Source: Verrucomicrobium sp.
Lineage (GTDB): Bacteria; Verrucomicrobiota; Verrucomicrobiia; Limisphaerales; UBA9464
Reading direction: 5' to 3'
Assembly: GCA_021298285.1 (NCBI GenBank)
Contig: JAJTFN010000053.1
Coordinates: forward strand, 1-52,073
Length of the DNA: 52,073 bases
The notes below the pieces were generated by a model. That model searched no databases, was not told the DNA's origin, and saw nothing but the letters and a program-made list of their open reading frames with translations. Positions 9,979 through 18,926 of the stretch are shown piece after piece. Numbering within the stretch: position 1 is the stretch's first letter; each line of letters opens with the position of its first letter. Made by a program: the position numbers and the translations under genes.

Positions 9979-10722
9979 ATGTCTCAATTGGAACATCAAG
10001 TTGCGGTGGTGACGGGGGCGGGGCGGGGCATCGGTCGGGCGATCGCCCTGCGATTCGCCGAGGCGGGCGCCGATGTGGTGGTCGTGTCCCGGACGGTCGA
10101 GAATTCCGAGAAGACCGCGGCCGAGATCCGCGCCCTCGGCCGGAAGGCGTGGGCGCTGGCGGTCGATGTGTCCGACCCGGCGGCCATCGCGACGGCGGCG
10201 GAGACCCTGCTCGCGCAGGCCGGACGGGTGGACATCCTGGTCAACAATGCCGGGGTCACCAAGGATGGCCTGCTGATGCGCATGAGCGAGTCGGACTGGG
10301 ACACGGTGCTGGACACCAACCTGCGCGGCGCCTTCCTGTTCACCAAGGCATTGACCCGCACGTTCCTGAAGCAGCGCTCGGGACGGATCATCAACCTCGC
10401 CAGCGTGATCGGTCTCATCGGCAATGCCGGCCAGGCGAACTACGCCGCCAGCAAGGCGGGCCTCATCGGGTTCACCAAATCGGTGGCCAAGGAGTTCGGG
10501 TCCCGAGGGGTGACCTGCAATGCCATCGCTCCCGGCTTCATCGAGACCGACATGACGGCCGCGCTGAACGAGGCCCAGAAGGAGGCCATCCTGAAGCAGA
10601 TCCCGCTCGGGGCCCTCGGCCAGGCCTCCGACATCGCCGAGGCGGCCCTGTACCTGGCCGGGCCCGGCGGCCGCTACATCACGGGTCAGGTGCTCACGGT
10701 CGACGGTGGCATGGTCATGTGA
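9979..10722 (+). CDS. fabG: 3-oxoacyl-ACP reductase FabG
   Basis: 247 aa, the standard size. It is a short-chain dehydrogenase that reduces 3-oxoacyl-ACP with NADPH. The nucleotide-binding motif TGAGRGIG is at residues 12-19 and NNAG at 89-92. The catalytic set is Asn114, Ser142, Tyr155 and Lys159 (YAASK). The C terminus ends TGQVLTVDGGMVM, typical of FabG. The ATG at 9979 is chosen because MSQLEHQ leads directly into the first beta strand; an upstream in-frame start would add an unrelated tail. It is followed with overlap by an unknown gene and then acpP and fabF, a conserved fatty-acid synthesis layout. Confidence 0.93.
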   Translation: MSQLEHQVAVVTGAGRGIGRAIALRFAEAGADVVVVSRTVENSEKTAAEIRALGRKAWALAVDVSDPAAIATAAETLLAQAGRVDILVNNAGVTKDGLLMRMSESDWDTVLDTNLRGAFLFTKALTRTFLKQRSGRIINLASVIGLIGNAGQANYAASKAGLIGFTKSVAKEFGSRGVTCNAIAPGFIETDMTAALNEAQKEAILKQIPLGALGQASDIAEAALYLAGPGGRYITGQVLTVDGGMVM

Positions 10723-11183
10723 CCCCGACCGGAACAGCCCCCGATCAGCCCGAGTTGGGCCTGGGTTGGCCGGGATCGTCGGGGCCGCCTCCCCGGATGC
10801 CGGCCGGGGGGACCGACGACACCGGTTGCGATGCCCCCGATTGGCTGCCGCGGCTCCGGCCCGGCGACCTGCGACGGGTCGCGCGGAATGCCCGGGAGGG
10901 ACACCCCCTGGTCTTCCTCGTCGATGCCCGCGACCACTGGAGCCTGTTGGAGCCGCGCCTGCCGTTGGCCGGCTTTGATCCCGTCGACTTCGAGGCGGCG
11001 CCCCAGGGTGACCTCCGCGTGGTGGTCTTCTCCGACACGCCGACCCGGCGCCTGGAACATCTGCTGAGGTGCCTTCGTCAAACCCGCATCGTCCGGGCCG
11101 TCGTCTGCGACCGGATCGCGATGACGGGCCCGGGTCTGGCCGCGCTGGTGCCGCCTGCCGGCGTCGCGCCGAAAAATTCCTGA
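10719..11183 (+). CDS. Conserved-context hypothetical protein between fabG and acpP
   Basis: 154 aa, GTG start at 10719 overlapping the fabG stop by four bases (GTGA), which suggests translational coupling. The first 45 residues are Gly/Pro-rich. The rest looks folded, with hydrophobic strands HPLVFLVDA and LRVVVFSDT alternating with helices such as RRLEHLLRCLRQTRIVRAVV, ending in Pro/Val-rich residues. The strand-helix alternation would fit a small alpha/beta domain. I do not recognise the family. Its position suggests a role linked to fatty-acid or envelope lipid synthesis, but that is inference from neighbours only. Confidence 0.65.
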   Translation: MTPTGTAPDQPELGLGWPGSSGPPPRMPAGGTDDTGCDAPDWLPRLRPGDLRRVARNAREGHPLVFLVDARDHWSLLEPRLPLAGFDPVDFEAAPQGDLRVVVFSDTPTRRLEHLLRCLRQTRIVRAVVCDRIAMTGPGLAALVPPAGVAPKNS

Positions 11184-11191
11184 ACCGGCGC

Positions 11192-11220
11192 TTGACGGTC
11201 GGAGGCCCCACGCCTAGACA
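11192..11220 (+). promoter_or_regulatory. Candidate acpP promoter
   Basis: TTGACG (11192-11197, five of six -35 bases) is separated by 17 bases from TAGACA (11215-11220), 23 bases before the acpP ATG. The spacing is ideal and the -10 is weak. A promoter of its own would suit the high acyl carrier protein demand. Confidence 0.45.
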
Positions 11221-11243
11221 GGCGCCCGAACGAGACACTTACC

Positions 11244-11489
11244 ATGGCTGAAAAAACCATCGAGCAGCGGATCAAGGACATCATCATCGAGCAACTGGGC
11301 GTGACCGCCGACCAGGTGACTCCCGAAGCCAAGTTCATCGAGGACTTGGGCGCTGACTCCCTCGACACCGTCGAGCTGGTGATGGCTCTGGAGGAGGAAT
11401 TCGACCTGGAGATCCCGGACGACGAGGCCGAGAAGCTCCAGAGCGTCGGAGACGTCATCAAGCACGTCGAGGACAGCCAGTCGAAGTAA
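11244..11489 (+). CDS. acpP: Acyl carrier protein
   Basis: 81 aa, acidic. It carries growing acyl chains on a 4'-phosphopantetheine arm attached to Ser39 in the motif [10 protein letters not shown]. The helical sequence [15 protein letters not shown] and the [20 protein letters not shown] segment match bacterial AcpP closely. It lies between the fabG operon and fabF and is followed by a strong terminator, so acpP may be expressed as a short separate transcript as well as by read-through. Confidence 0.97.
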   Translation: MAEKTIEQRIKDIIIEQLGVTADQVTPEAKFIEDLGADSLDTVELVMALEEEFDLEIPDDEAEKLQSVGDVIKHVEDSQSK

Positions 11490-11508
11490 CCTTCAAACCC
11501 TTTCAACA

Positions 11509-11539
11509 GGGCAGCCCGGCCTCCGGAGCTGCCCTTTTT
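11509..11539 (+). terminator. Rho-independent terminator after acpP
   Basis: GGGCAGC (11509-11515) pairs with GCTGCCC (11528-11534). Inside it a second CCGG/CCGG pairing is possible, and T5 follows at 11535-11539. It lies 20 bases after the acpP stop and separates acpP from fabF. Confidence 0.88.
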
Positions 11540-11589
11540 CATTGCACTTCACTCCGTAAACAGGAATCGCCTCCCGGGTTGACGCGCGC

Positions 11590-11617
11590 TTGTGCACGCC
11601 GGCCCGCCGCGTATCCT
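11590..11617 (+). promoter_or_regulatory. Candidate fabF promoter
   Basis: TTGTGC (11590-11595), a 16-base spacer and TATCCT (11612-11617, four of six) end 11 bases before the fabF ATG at 11629. Placed after the acpP terminator, it would give a very short or absent 5' leader. Confidence 0.35.
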
Positions 11618-11628
11618 GCCCCCAACTT

Positions 11629-12888
11629 ATGTCGAATGTCGGGTCTGAACGCCGCGTGGTCGTGACGGGTCTGGGCTGTGCCTCCCCCCTGGGGTTGGAC
11701 GCCGACGCCGTCTGGAAGAACATCCTGGCCGGGAAGTGCGGAGTCGGCCGGGTCGGCGCCTTCGACATCTCGGCCTACGACTGCCAGATCGCCGCCGAGG
11801 TTCATGGATTCGACCCGGTGCCGGCATTCCCGACTCCCAAGGAGGTTCGGCGCAGCGACCGCTTCACCCATTTCGGCGTCTATGCCGGCTGGGGGGCGCT
11901 CAAGGATTCGGGCCTCGACCTGGAGGCGGAGAACCGGGACGACATCGGTGTGTACATCGGCTCCGGCATCGGCGGCCTGCACACCACCGAGGAGCAGCAC
12001 AAGATCCTGCTGGCCAAGGGACCGGGCCGCGTCAGCCCGTTCATGATCCCGATGCTGATCCTGAACATGTCGTCGGGCCTGTTCGCCCTGTACAACAACC
12101 TCCGGGGTCCCAATTTCGCCACCTGCTCGGCCTGCGCGACCAGCAACCACGCGATTGGCGAGGCCTGGTGGGCCATCAAGCGGGGAGATGCGTCGGTGAT
12201 GTTCGCCGGCGGCACCGAGGCCACCATCGTGCCGCTGGGCATGAGCGGCTTCGCAGCCATGAAGGCGATGTCCACCCGCAACGACGACCCGCAGCACGCC
12301 AGTCGCCCGTTCGACCGCGACCGTGATGGGTTCGTGATGGGCGAGGGGGCGGCGGTGCTCGTCCTCGAGGAGTTGGAGCACGCCCGGAAACGCGGTGCGC
12401 GGATCTACTGCGAGATCATGGGCTACGGCAACACCTGCGACGCCAACCACATGACCTCGCCCGACCCCGAGGGCGCGGGTGCGGCCCGGGCCATCCAGAT
12501 GGGCCTCAAGCACGCCCGGATGCGTCCGGAGGAGATCGACTACGTCAACGCCCACGCCACCAGCACGCCGGTCGGCGACGTGTGCGAGACCCAGGCCATC
12601 AAGCGGGTCTTCGGTGACCATGCCCGGAAGCTGGCGATCAGTTCCACCAAGGGTGCCACCGGACACATGCTGGGTGCCGCCGGAGGCATCGAGTCGCTCA
12701 TCTGCTGCAAGGCCCTCGAGGCGCAGGTCGCGCCGCCGACCATCAACCTCGAGAATCCCGACCCGGCCTGCGACCTCGACTATGTGCCGCACACGCCGCG
12801 GCCGATGCGGATCGACGCCTTCCTGAACAACTCGTTCGGGTTCGGCGGGCACAATGCGATCCTGATCGGCCGGCGGTTCAACGGTTGA
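11629..12888 (+). CDS. fabF: 3-oxoacyl-ACP synthase II (KAS II)
   Basis: 419 aa. It condenses malonyl-ACP with acyl-ACP in chain elongation. The catalytic triad is visible: Cys169 in CSACATSNHAIG, His309 in NAHATSTPVGD and His346 in KGATGHMLGAAGG, and the C-terminal NNSFGFGGHNA is also typical. The ATG at 11629 is preferred over one at 11590 because MSNVGSERRVVVTGLG places the first strand near the start and the candidate promoter falls upstream. It completes the fabG-acpP-fabF set. Confidence 0.96.
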   Translation: MSNVGSERRVVVTGLGCASPLGLDADAVWKNILAGKCGVGRVGAFDISAYDCQIAAEVHGFDPVPAFPTPKEVRRSDRFTHFGVYAGWGALKDSGLDLEAENRDDIGVYIGSGIGGLHTTEEQHKILLAKGPGRVSPFMIPMLILNMSSGLFALYNNLRGPNFATCSACATSNHAIGEAWWAIKRGDASVMFAGGTEATIVPLGMSGFAAMKAMSTRNDDPQHASRPFDRDRDGFVMGEGAAVLVLEELEHARKRGARIYCEIMGYGNTCDANHMTSPDPEGAGAARAIQMGLKHARMRPEEIDYVNAHATSTPVGDVCETQAIKRVFGDHARKLAISSTKGATGHMLGAAGGIESLICCKALEAQVAPPTINLENPDPACDLDYVPHTPRPMRIDAFLNNSFGFGGHNAILIGRRFNG

Positions 12889-12975
12889 CGGGGCGGTTCC
12901 CGGTGTCCCGGCCGGCCGGTTGCGCGCCTCGTCTCGGCGCTTCCCGATCGCCGCCGACCGGTTCAGGGTGGCGGG

Positions 12976-15582
12976 ATGAACCCTCCCATCCCCCGTCCCT
13001 TCCGGTTCCGACAGGGCTTGAGCCTTCTGACCCTCGTCGCCGGGCTGCTCCTTGGAGGCTTGGTCTGTCTCGGTGCCGAGACGCCTCCGGTCAACGTGGT
13101 CCTGATGGTCGCCGACGACCTCGGGGCGATGGACCTCGGCGTGGCGGGGAGCCGGTTCCACCGGACGCCCAACCTGGACCGCCTCGCCCGAGAGGGTGCG
13201 ACCGACTGGGTGAAGGCGCTGCCATTGTCCGAGCAGACGTTGGCCGAGCGGGCAAAGGCCGCCGGGCGGACCACCGCCCACATCGGCAAGTGGCACCTGG
13301 GCGGCGATGGCCTCGGTCCGCGGGAACAGGGCTTCGACGTGAATCTCGGCGGGGACCACCGTGGCCAGCCGCCGTCCTACTTCGCCCCCTACGGCCTTCC
13401 GCGCCTGGCCGACGGGCCGCGCGGCGAGTACCTGACCGATCGCGAGGGGATCGAGGCGGCCGCGTTCATCCGGGAACACCGCGACCGGCCCTTCTTCCTG
13501 AATGTGGCCTTCCATGCGGTGCACACCCCGCTCCAGGCCCCGGCGGACCGGGTGGAGGAATTCCGTCGACGGGCCGGGGGCGTCGGCGGTCTCCAGACCA
13601 ACGCCGTGTATGCCGCGATGCTGGAGCGGCTCGACGCCGCCGTCGGGAGGGTCCTTGAGGCCATCGACGCGGCGGGCGTGGCCGACCGGACGCTGGTGAT
13701 CTTCACCTCGGACAATGGCGGTCTCGTGCTCGGCAAGCACCCTCCGACCTCGAACGCGCCGCTGCGATCGGGCAAGGGATCACCCTACGAGGGCGGCATC
13801 CGCGTGCCGCTGATTGTCCGTTGGCCGGGGGTTGCCGTGCCGCAAAGCCGCGTCGACCGGCCGGTGATTTCCATGGACGTGGCCGCCACGGTGGCCGGGG
13901 CCATCGCGGGCACGCCGACGGCCTCGCTGGAGGACGGGTTGAACCTTGCGCCTCTGCTCGGGAACCCCGCCGCACGGTTCGACCGCGAGGTGATCGGATG
14001 GCACTATCCCCACTACCATCCCGGCGGGGCCACGCCGTATTCCGCGATCCGCGCGGGTGACTGGAAGCTCATCCAGTACTACGAGGATGGGCGCCACGAG
14101 TTGTTCGACCTTGCCCGCGATCCCGGCGAGAGGCGCGACTTGGCCGCGGAGCAACCGGAGCGTGTGATGGAGTTGGCCCGGCGGCTGGCCGACTGGCAGG
14201 GCCGCGTGGGGGCCCAGTGGCCCATGGCCAACCCGGACCACGAGCCGCAGGCCATCGCCGCGGCGGCGGACGGCACGGTGGAGCTCCATTCCCGATCCGC
14301 CGGCGTCCACGGGAGCGTCCTCCGTTATGAGCCGATGCCCTTCAAGGACACCCTGGGATGGTGGGCACGCGCCGAGGATTGGGCGGATTGGACCTTCACG
14401 ATCCCGAGCGCCGGAACCTACGAGGTCGAGCTGACGCAGGGCTGTGGCCGCGGTTCGGGTGGCAGCGTCGTGGAGTTGCGCGTGGCGGACCGGGTCCTTC
14501 CGTGGGTCGTGGAGGAGACCGGGCACTTCCAGAACTTCGTCGTCCGACGTCTGGGCCAGGTGTCGCTGCCCCCCGGCAGACACACGTTGGCGGTTCGTCC
14601 CGTGAAGAAGATCGGTGGCGCGGTGATGGACCTGCGGCGGATCCGACTCGTGCCCGCACGGGGGCCGGAACTGCCGACCGAGATCGCCCGCAGGATCCGC
14701 TCGGCCTCGCGCATCGTGGTCCTGGGAGACAGCATCACCTACGCGGGCGAGTGGGTGGAACTGCTCGAGGCGGGCCTGCGGCGCCTCCAGCCCGATCACC
14801 GGCCCGAGATCCTGAATCTGGGGCTTCCCAGCGAGACCGCCTCGGGCCTGTCGGAAGAGGGCCATGCCGGCGGCACCTTTCCGCGCCCCGACGTGCATGA
14901 GCGGTTGGCGCGGGTCCTGGACCGCCTCCAACCCGACCTGATCCTCGCCTGCTACGGCATGAACGACGGGATCTATTTCCCGCTGGACGAGTCCCGCTTC
15001 TCGAAGTTCCGCGACGGCGTCCGACGCCTGCGCGAGGCCGCGGCCCATGGTGGGATCGGCTTGATCCACCTCACGCCGCCGGTGTTCGACGCGGGCGTCC
15101 TGAAGGGGCGCACCCTGCCCGCCGGACTCTCGGCCTACCCCCAGCCCTTCGAGGGCTATGACGCCGTTCTCACGGCCTACTCGCAGTGGTTGGTTTCCCA
15201 GCGCACCAATGGTTGGTCCGTGGTGGACGTCCATGGGCCGATGCGGGCCTTCCTGGACGAACGACGGGTCGGGAACCCAGGGTTTGCGCTGTCCGGGGAC
15301 GGGGTGCATGCCAATTCGCAGGGCCATTGGCTGATGGCGCGCCAACTCCTTGCCGAGGTGGGTGAGGGACAGGACTGGCTTCGGTCACCGACCGCGGATG
15401 CGTGCCTTGAGGGGTTGCCCGGCGGCCCCAAGGCCTGGTCGGTGATGCAACGGCGCCACCGGTTGCTGAGAGATTCGGCCCTGGGATTCGTGGGCCATCG
15501 GCGGCCGGGAATGGCCACGGGCAAGCCTTGGGAACAAGCTCTCGCCGAGGCGAGGGAGCTGGGGGGCGGGTTGGACCGGTGA
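12976..15582 (+). CDS. Sulfatase-like/SGNH-hydrolase fusion lacking the sulfatase catalytic motif
   Basis: 868 aa with an N-terminal signal/anchor segment (about residues 14-34). Residues 38-420 are a sulfatase fold: VADDLG with metal ligands Asp47/Asp48, GKWHLGG with Lys105/His107, and FTSDNGG. About 420-570 looks like a beta-sandwich, possibly carbohydrate-binding. Residues 580-790 form an SGNH hydrolase with GDSIT (Ser586), GMND (Asn663) and DGVH (Asp775, His778). The C/SxPxR motif that supplies formylglycine should follow LDRLAREG, but the sequence jumps from AREGA to TDWVKALPLSEQTLAE. An estimated 40-55 residues are missing in frame. As written the sulfatase half should be inactive, while the SGNH esterase half looks intact. 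Confidence 0.85.
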   Translation: MNPPIPRPFRFRQGLSLLTLVAGLLLGGLVCLGAETPPVNVVLMVADDLGAMDLGVAGSRFHRTPNLDRLAREGATDWVKALPLSEQTLAERAKAAGRTTAHIGKWHLGGDGLGPREQGFDVNLGGDHRGQPPSYFAPYGLPRLADGPRGEYLTDREGIEAAAFIREHRDRPFFLNVAFHAVHTPLQAPADRVEEFRRRAGGVGGLQTNAVYAAMLERLDAAVGRVLEAIDAAGVADRTLVIFTSDNGGLVLGKHPPTSNAPLRSGKGSPYEGGIRVPLIVRWPGVAVPQSRVDRPVISMDVAATVAGAIAGTPTASLEDGLNLAPLLGNPAARFDREVIGWHYPHYHPGGATPYSAIRAGDWKLIQYYEDGRHELFDLARDPGERRDLAAEQPERVMELARRLADWQGRVGAQWPMANPDHEPQAIAAAADGTVELHSRSAGVHGSVLRYEPMPFKDTLGWWARAEDWADWTFTIPSAGTYEVELTQGCGRGSGGSVVELRVADRVLPWVVEETGHFQNFVVRRLGQVSLPPGRHTLAVRPVKKIGGAVMDLRRIRLVPARGPELPTEIARRIRSASRIVVLGDSITYAGEWVELLEAGLRRLQPDHRPEILNLGLPSETASGLSEEGHAGGTFPRPDVHERLARVLDRLQPDLILACYGMNDGIYFPLDESRFSKFRDGVRRLREAAAHGGIGLIHLTPPVFDAGVLKGRTLPAGLSAYPQPFEGYDAVLTAYSQWLVSQRTNGWSVVDVHGPMRAFLDERRVGNPGFALSGDGVHANSQGHWLMARQLLAEVGEGQDWLRSPTADACLEGLPGGPKAWSVMQRRHRLLRDSALGFVGHRRPGMATGKPWEQALAEARELGGGLDR

Positions 15583-15633
15583 CCTCCCTGAAGGGCTGGA
15601 TGGCCGTCTTCGAGAAAAAAATGAAAACCCCGC

Positions 15634-15662
15634 TTGACCTCGGACGGGGCCTTCGACATAAA
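15634..15662 (+). promoter_or_regulatory. Candidate sigma-70 promoter of the PEP-CTERM gene
   Basis: TTGACC (15634-15639), a 17-base spacer and CATAAA (15657-15662) match the -35/-10 pattern at nine of twelve positions. The surrounding stretch is unusually A-rich for this window. The start codon is 73 bases further, leaving a leader of about 65 bases. Confidence 0.5.
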
Positions 15663-15735
15663 GCTTTCAAAACGCGGAGGGGTGTTGTTGGTCGATCCAG
15701 CAATTCTCCTCCTTGAAACACCCATCGCTCTCAAC

Positions 15736-16443
15736 ATGATCCAACTCTCCAAACTCGCTGGCGTCGCGGCGATCGCCATCGCAACCCTCCCTGCCCTCGG
15801 CGGAACGATCTACTCGACCACTGGTCTTGGTACTGAGTTCTACGGCTCGGGAACTTCCATCGCCAACGGTCACCGCGGTTTGGAATACGGTGATGAAATC
15901 CGTCTGCCATCGGAGGGTTACTCCTTCACCGGCCTCTCCTTCGATTACTACTCCGCTTCGCTGGGTGGTTCGGCCAAGTTGACCCTGTATGCCAACGACG
16001 GTGCGTTGATCAATGGCTCGGCCGCCCCCGGCACCAAGTTGCTTGAAGTCCCGAACATCGGTCTCTCTGCCGGTCTGAACACGGCCACCTTCGATTACAC
16101 GCCGTTCGTCAGCCAGTTCGGTGAGATCAAGCTGCCCAAGGCGTTCACCGTGGCGGTGAGCTTCTCGGGTGCCTCCACGACCTCCGACAAGGGTCTGCTG
16201 GTCGGTGGCGCGGTCAACACCTCGGGTCGGCCCGACACCAACGTGGGTGGCTCGGCCAACGACTTCTGGCAGCGGACCGGCTCCGGCAGCGGCGACTGGG
16301 CCCTGCGCCAGTTGAGCTCCGGCACCGAGGCGAATTTCAAGATCGCCGTGACCGCCAACATCCCTGAGCCGACCACGGTGGCTCTCGGTGTGGTGGGGGC
16401 CGCCTTCGTGGGTGCTGCTGCCCTCCGCCGCAACCGCCGCTGA
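15736..16443 (+). CDS. PEP-CTERM sorting domain protein
   Basis: 235 aa. The signal peptide is about residues 1-24 (MIQLSKLAGVAAIAIATLPALGG), followed by a secreted Gly/Ser/Thr-rich beta domain. The C-terminal sorting signal has IPEPTTVALG, a hydrophobic helix and RRNRR. Such tails are cut by an exosortase and the proteins go to the outside, often with exopolysaccharide. No exosortase is in the window. The ATG at 15736 is chosen because it begins the signal peptide. The gene is monocistronic: it has its own candidate promoter and a strong terminator. Codon use is less GC-biased than in neighbouring genes, which fits high expression. Confidence 0.9.
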   Translation: MIQLSKLAGVAAIAIATLPALGGTIYSTTGLGTEFYGSGTSIANGHRGLEYGDEIRLPSEGYSFTGLSFDYYSASLGGSAKLTLYANDGALINGSAAPGTKLLEVPNIGLSAGLNTATFDYTPFVSQFGEIKLPKAFTVAVSFSGASTTSDKGLLVGGAVNTSGRPDTNVGGSANDFWQRTGSGSGDWALRQLSSGTEANFKIAVTANIPEPTTVALGVVGAAFVGAAALRRNRR

Positions 16444-16476
16444 TCCGTCGGATCCGCTGTCAATCGTCCGTTTTCA

Positions 16477-16505
16477 GGGCGCGATGCTGTCATCGCGCCC
16501 TTTTT
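16477..16505 (+). terminator. Rho-independent terminator after the PEP-CTERM gene
   Basis: GGGCGCGATG (16477-16486) and CATCGCGCCC (16491-16500) form a perfect 10-base-pair stem with a CTGT loop, followed by T5. It starts 34 bases after the stop codon. Confidence 0.95.
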
Positions 16506-16766
16506 ATTTTCCCACAGGTGTAATGGTTCTCCCGCTCCTGGTTCACCCCGGGACCTGTTCGATTGGCTGGTGATCCAGGTGGGTTGGATTTCGGGGGTTC
16601 CGTGGGCGACGTGTGGCATTGGCCTTTGGATGGTGTCCCGAAGTAATGGTGGCTCATGGCCGGGGAGGCTCCTCCAGCCCCGGACGCGGACCCAACTTCC
16701 CCAGGCCCTTGGGCGGGTTCAACGGAAGGATTGGACAAGCCACGGAGCGTGGCCTTTGCTCTCCGG

Positions 16767-18926
16767 ATGCGCTGGATCGCCGGCTGGTTGTGGATGGGGT
16801 GGATGTGCAGCCTGATGGGTTTGCAGGCACAATCCGCCACCAAGGCCGAGTTGTGGACCGACAAGGCGGCGGTCCGATCGGGATCCCGGTTCACGGCGGC
16901 GGTGCGCCTGCGGATGGACGAGGGGTGGCACATCTACTGGCGCAACCCCGGGGATGAGGTCGGCCTGAAGACGCGCATCGAGTGGACCTTGCCGCCCGGG
17001 GTTCGTGCGGGGGAGATCCAGTGGCCGGCACCCGAAAAAACCATCGAGAAAGAGTTCGAGACCCTCACCTACTCCGGCACCGTCCTGTTGACGGTGCCCA
17101 TGGAGGTTCCGTCCGACCACCCAGCCGGTCCGTTGGCCCTCAAGGCCAAGGTCAAGTGGCTCGAGTGCCATGAGGAATGCGTGCCGGGCAGTGCCTTGGT
17201 CGAGACGACGATCCAGGTGGGCGGTGTCGACCAGCCCTCGCCCCAGGCGGGCGACATCGAGGCGGCGCTCCAGCGGGTGCCCCGCCCGGCGTCCGGCCTG
17301 ACCTTGAAGGCGGTTTGGGAGGCGGCCCCGTCCGACTCGGCCGCGCCCCGCGGCCTGGTGGTCTCGTGGAAGCCCGACCGGGAAGTGTCGGCGTTCGACG
17401 TCTACCCGTTCGAGGCCGCCCCGGGGGCGGCTCAGGTGTCGGTGAAAACCGAGATGCTCCCGGCGGCCGACGGGTGGCTGCGACTCCGCAAGCGGGTCAC
17501 CCCGGGAGAGTCCGGTTGGCCCGCCGCCGTGGTGGGAGTCCTCGTCGCCAAGGCCGGCGGACCCACCGCCGCTGCGTTGGAGCCGGTCGAAGTGCGCATC
17601 GACCTCGGTGCCGTTGCAGGAACGCCGGTCATCGCGGCCGCGGCCTCCGGACCTGGCACGGCACCGGCCGAGCCCGTGTCCTTGGGCGAGTTGCTGCTCA
17701 AGCTGCTCTCGGCTTTCGTCGGCGGTCTCATCCTCAACATCATGCCCTGCGTGCTGCCGGTGCTGGCGCTCAAGGTGCTGGGCTTCGTGCAGCAGGCCAA
17801 GGAGGCGCCGCAGCGTGTCCGTACCCTGGGATTGGTCTACGGGGCGGGCGTGCTGGCCTCGTTCCTGGTGCTCGCCGGGGTCGCCCTCGCGATCCAGGCG
17901 GCCGGGGGCACGGCCAGTTGGAGCACCCCGTTCCAGAATCCCGTCTTCCGGGTCCTGATCACCGCGCTCATCACGCTCGTGGCGCTGAATCTCTTCGGCG
18001 TCTTCGAGCTGACCCTCGGCGGTTCGGCCATGCAGAAGGCCTCGGACCTTTCCGCGAAGGAGGGATGGAGCGGCGCCTTCTTCAATGGCGTGTTGGCCGC
18101 CGTCCTGGCCACGCCGTGCACGGCGCCGTTCCTCGCCTCGGCCTTGGCCTTCGCCTTCCTCCAGCCGCCGCTGGTGATCGTGCTGTTCTTCATCGCCATC
18201 GGTGCCGGACTGGCGCTGCCCTTCGTGGCGTTGTGCTGGGAGCCCGCCTGGCTGAGGTTCCTGCCCCGGCCCGGGGTCTGGATGGTGCGCTTCAAGGTCG
18301 CCATGGGCTTCCCGATGCTGGCGACGGCGATGTGGCTCTTCTGGTTCACCGCCGTCCGGATGGGAGAGGCCGGCAGCGGCGTCCTTTGGTTCGGACTGTT
18401 CCTCGTGGTCCTCGCCGCGGCCGCCTGGGTCTGGGGTGAGTTCGTGCAGCGGGCGACCCGTGGGCGTGGCTGGGCGATGGCGATCGCGGGGGTGTTGGTG
18501 GTCGCCGGGTACTTCGGGTTCCTGGAGGACCGGTTGCAGTGGCGCACGCCCGTGGCGAAGAAAACCAAGGGGCTGGACTGGCAGCCGTGGAGCCCGGCGG
18601 CCGTCGAGAAGGCGCGCCGCGAGGGGCATCCGGTGCTGGTCGATTTCACGGCCGACAGCTGCCTCAACTGCAAGTGGAACAAGGCGACGGCCATCGAGAT
18701 CGATGCCACCCGGGCGCTGGTGAAGGACCTCGGGGTCCGCGTGCTCGAGGGTGATTTCACCGATGGCGATCCCGCCATCGCCGAGGAACTCAAGCGGCAC
18801 GGTCGCCGAGGGGTGCCGTTGGTGCTCGTCTACCCGGCCGAGACGGGCAGGCCCCCGGAGGTCCTGCCCGTGGTGCTCACGCCGGGGATCGTGGCCGAGG
18901 CGCTGCAGCGGGCCGCCCGGCGCTGA
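16767..18926 (+). CDS. Thiol:disulfide interchange protein, DsbD/ScsB-like
   Basis: 719 aa. After the signal peptide (about 1-22) comes an N-terminal domain with the cysteine pair Cys134/Cys138 (WLECHEEC), as in ScsB-type proteins. About eight membrane helices follow between residues 305 and 590 and carry Cys328 (MPCVLPV) and Cys451 (TPCTAPF). The C-terminal thioredoxin-like domain has CLNC (Cys632/Cys635). This three-domain relay moves electrons from cytoplasmic thioredoxin to periplasmic partners, for example for cytochrome maturation, which fits the many CxxCH proteins nearby. The ATG at 16767 begins the signal peptide; an earlier in-frame ATG at 16656 adds a Pro-rich non-signal tail. The 261 bases between the preceding terminator and this start hold no gene I can support. 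Confidence 0.92.
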   Translation: MRWIAGWLWMGWMCSLMGLQAQSATKAELWTDKAAVRSGSRFTAAVRLRMDEGWHIYWRNPGDEVGLKTRIEWTLPPGVRAGEIQWPAPEKTIEKEFETLTYSGTVLLTVPMEVPSDHPAGPLALKAKVKWLECHEECVPGSALVETTIQVGGVDQPSPQAGDIEAALQRVPRPASGLTLKAVWEAAPSDSAAPRGLVVSWKPDREVSAFDVYPFEAAPGAAQVSVKTEMLPAADGWLRLRKRVTPGESGWPAAVVGVLVAKAGGPTAAALEPVEVRIDLGAVAGTPVIAAAASGPGTAPAEPVSLGELLLKLLSAFVGGLILNIMPCVLPVLALKVLGFVQQAKEAPQRVRTLGLVYGAGVLASFLVLAGVALAIQAAGGTASWSTPFQNPVFRVLITALITLVALNLFGVFELTLGGSAMQKASDLSAKEGWSGAFFNGVLAAVLATPCTAPFLASALAFAFLQPPLVIVLFFIAIGAGLALPFVALCWEPAWLRFLPRPGVWMVRFKVAMGFPMLATAMWLFWFTAVRMGEAGSGVLWFGLFLVVLAAAAWVWGEFVQRATRGRGWAMAIAGVLVVAGYFGFLEDRLQWRTPVAKKTKGLDWQPWSPAAVEKARREGHPVLVDFTADSCLNCKWNKATAIEIDATRALVKDLGVRVLEGDFTDGDPAIAEELKRHGRRGVPLVLVYPAETGRPPEVLPVVLTPGIVAEALQRAARR

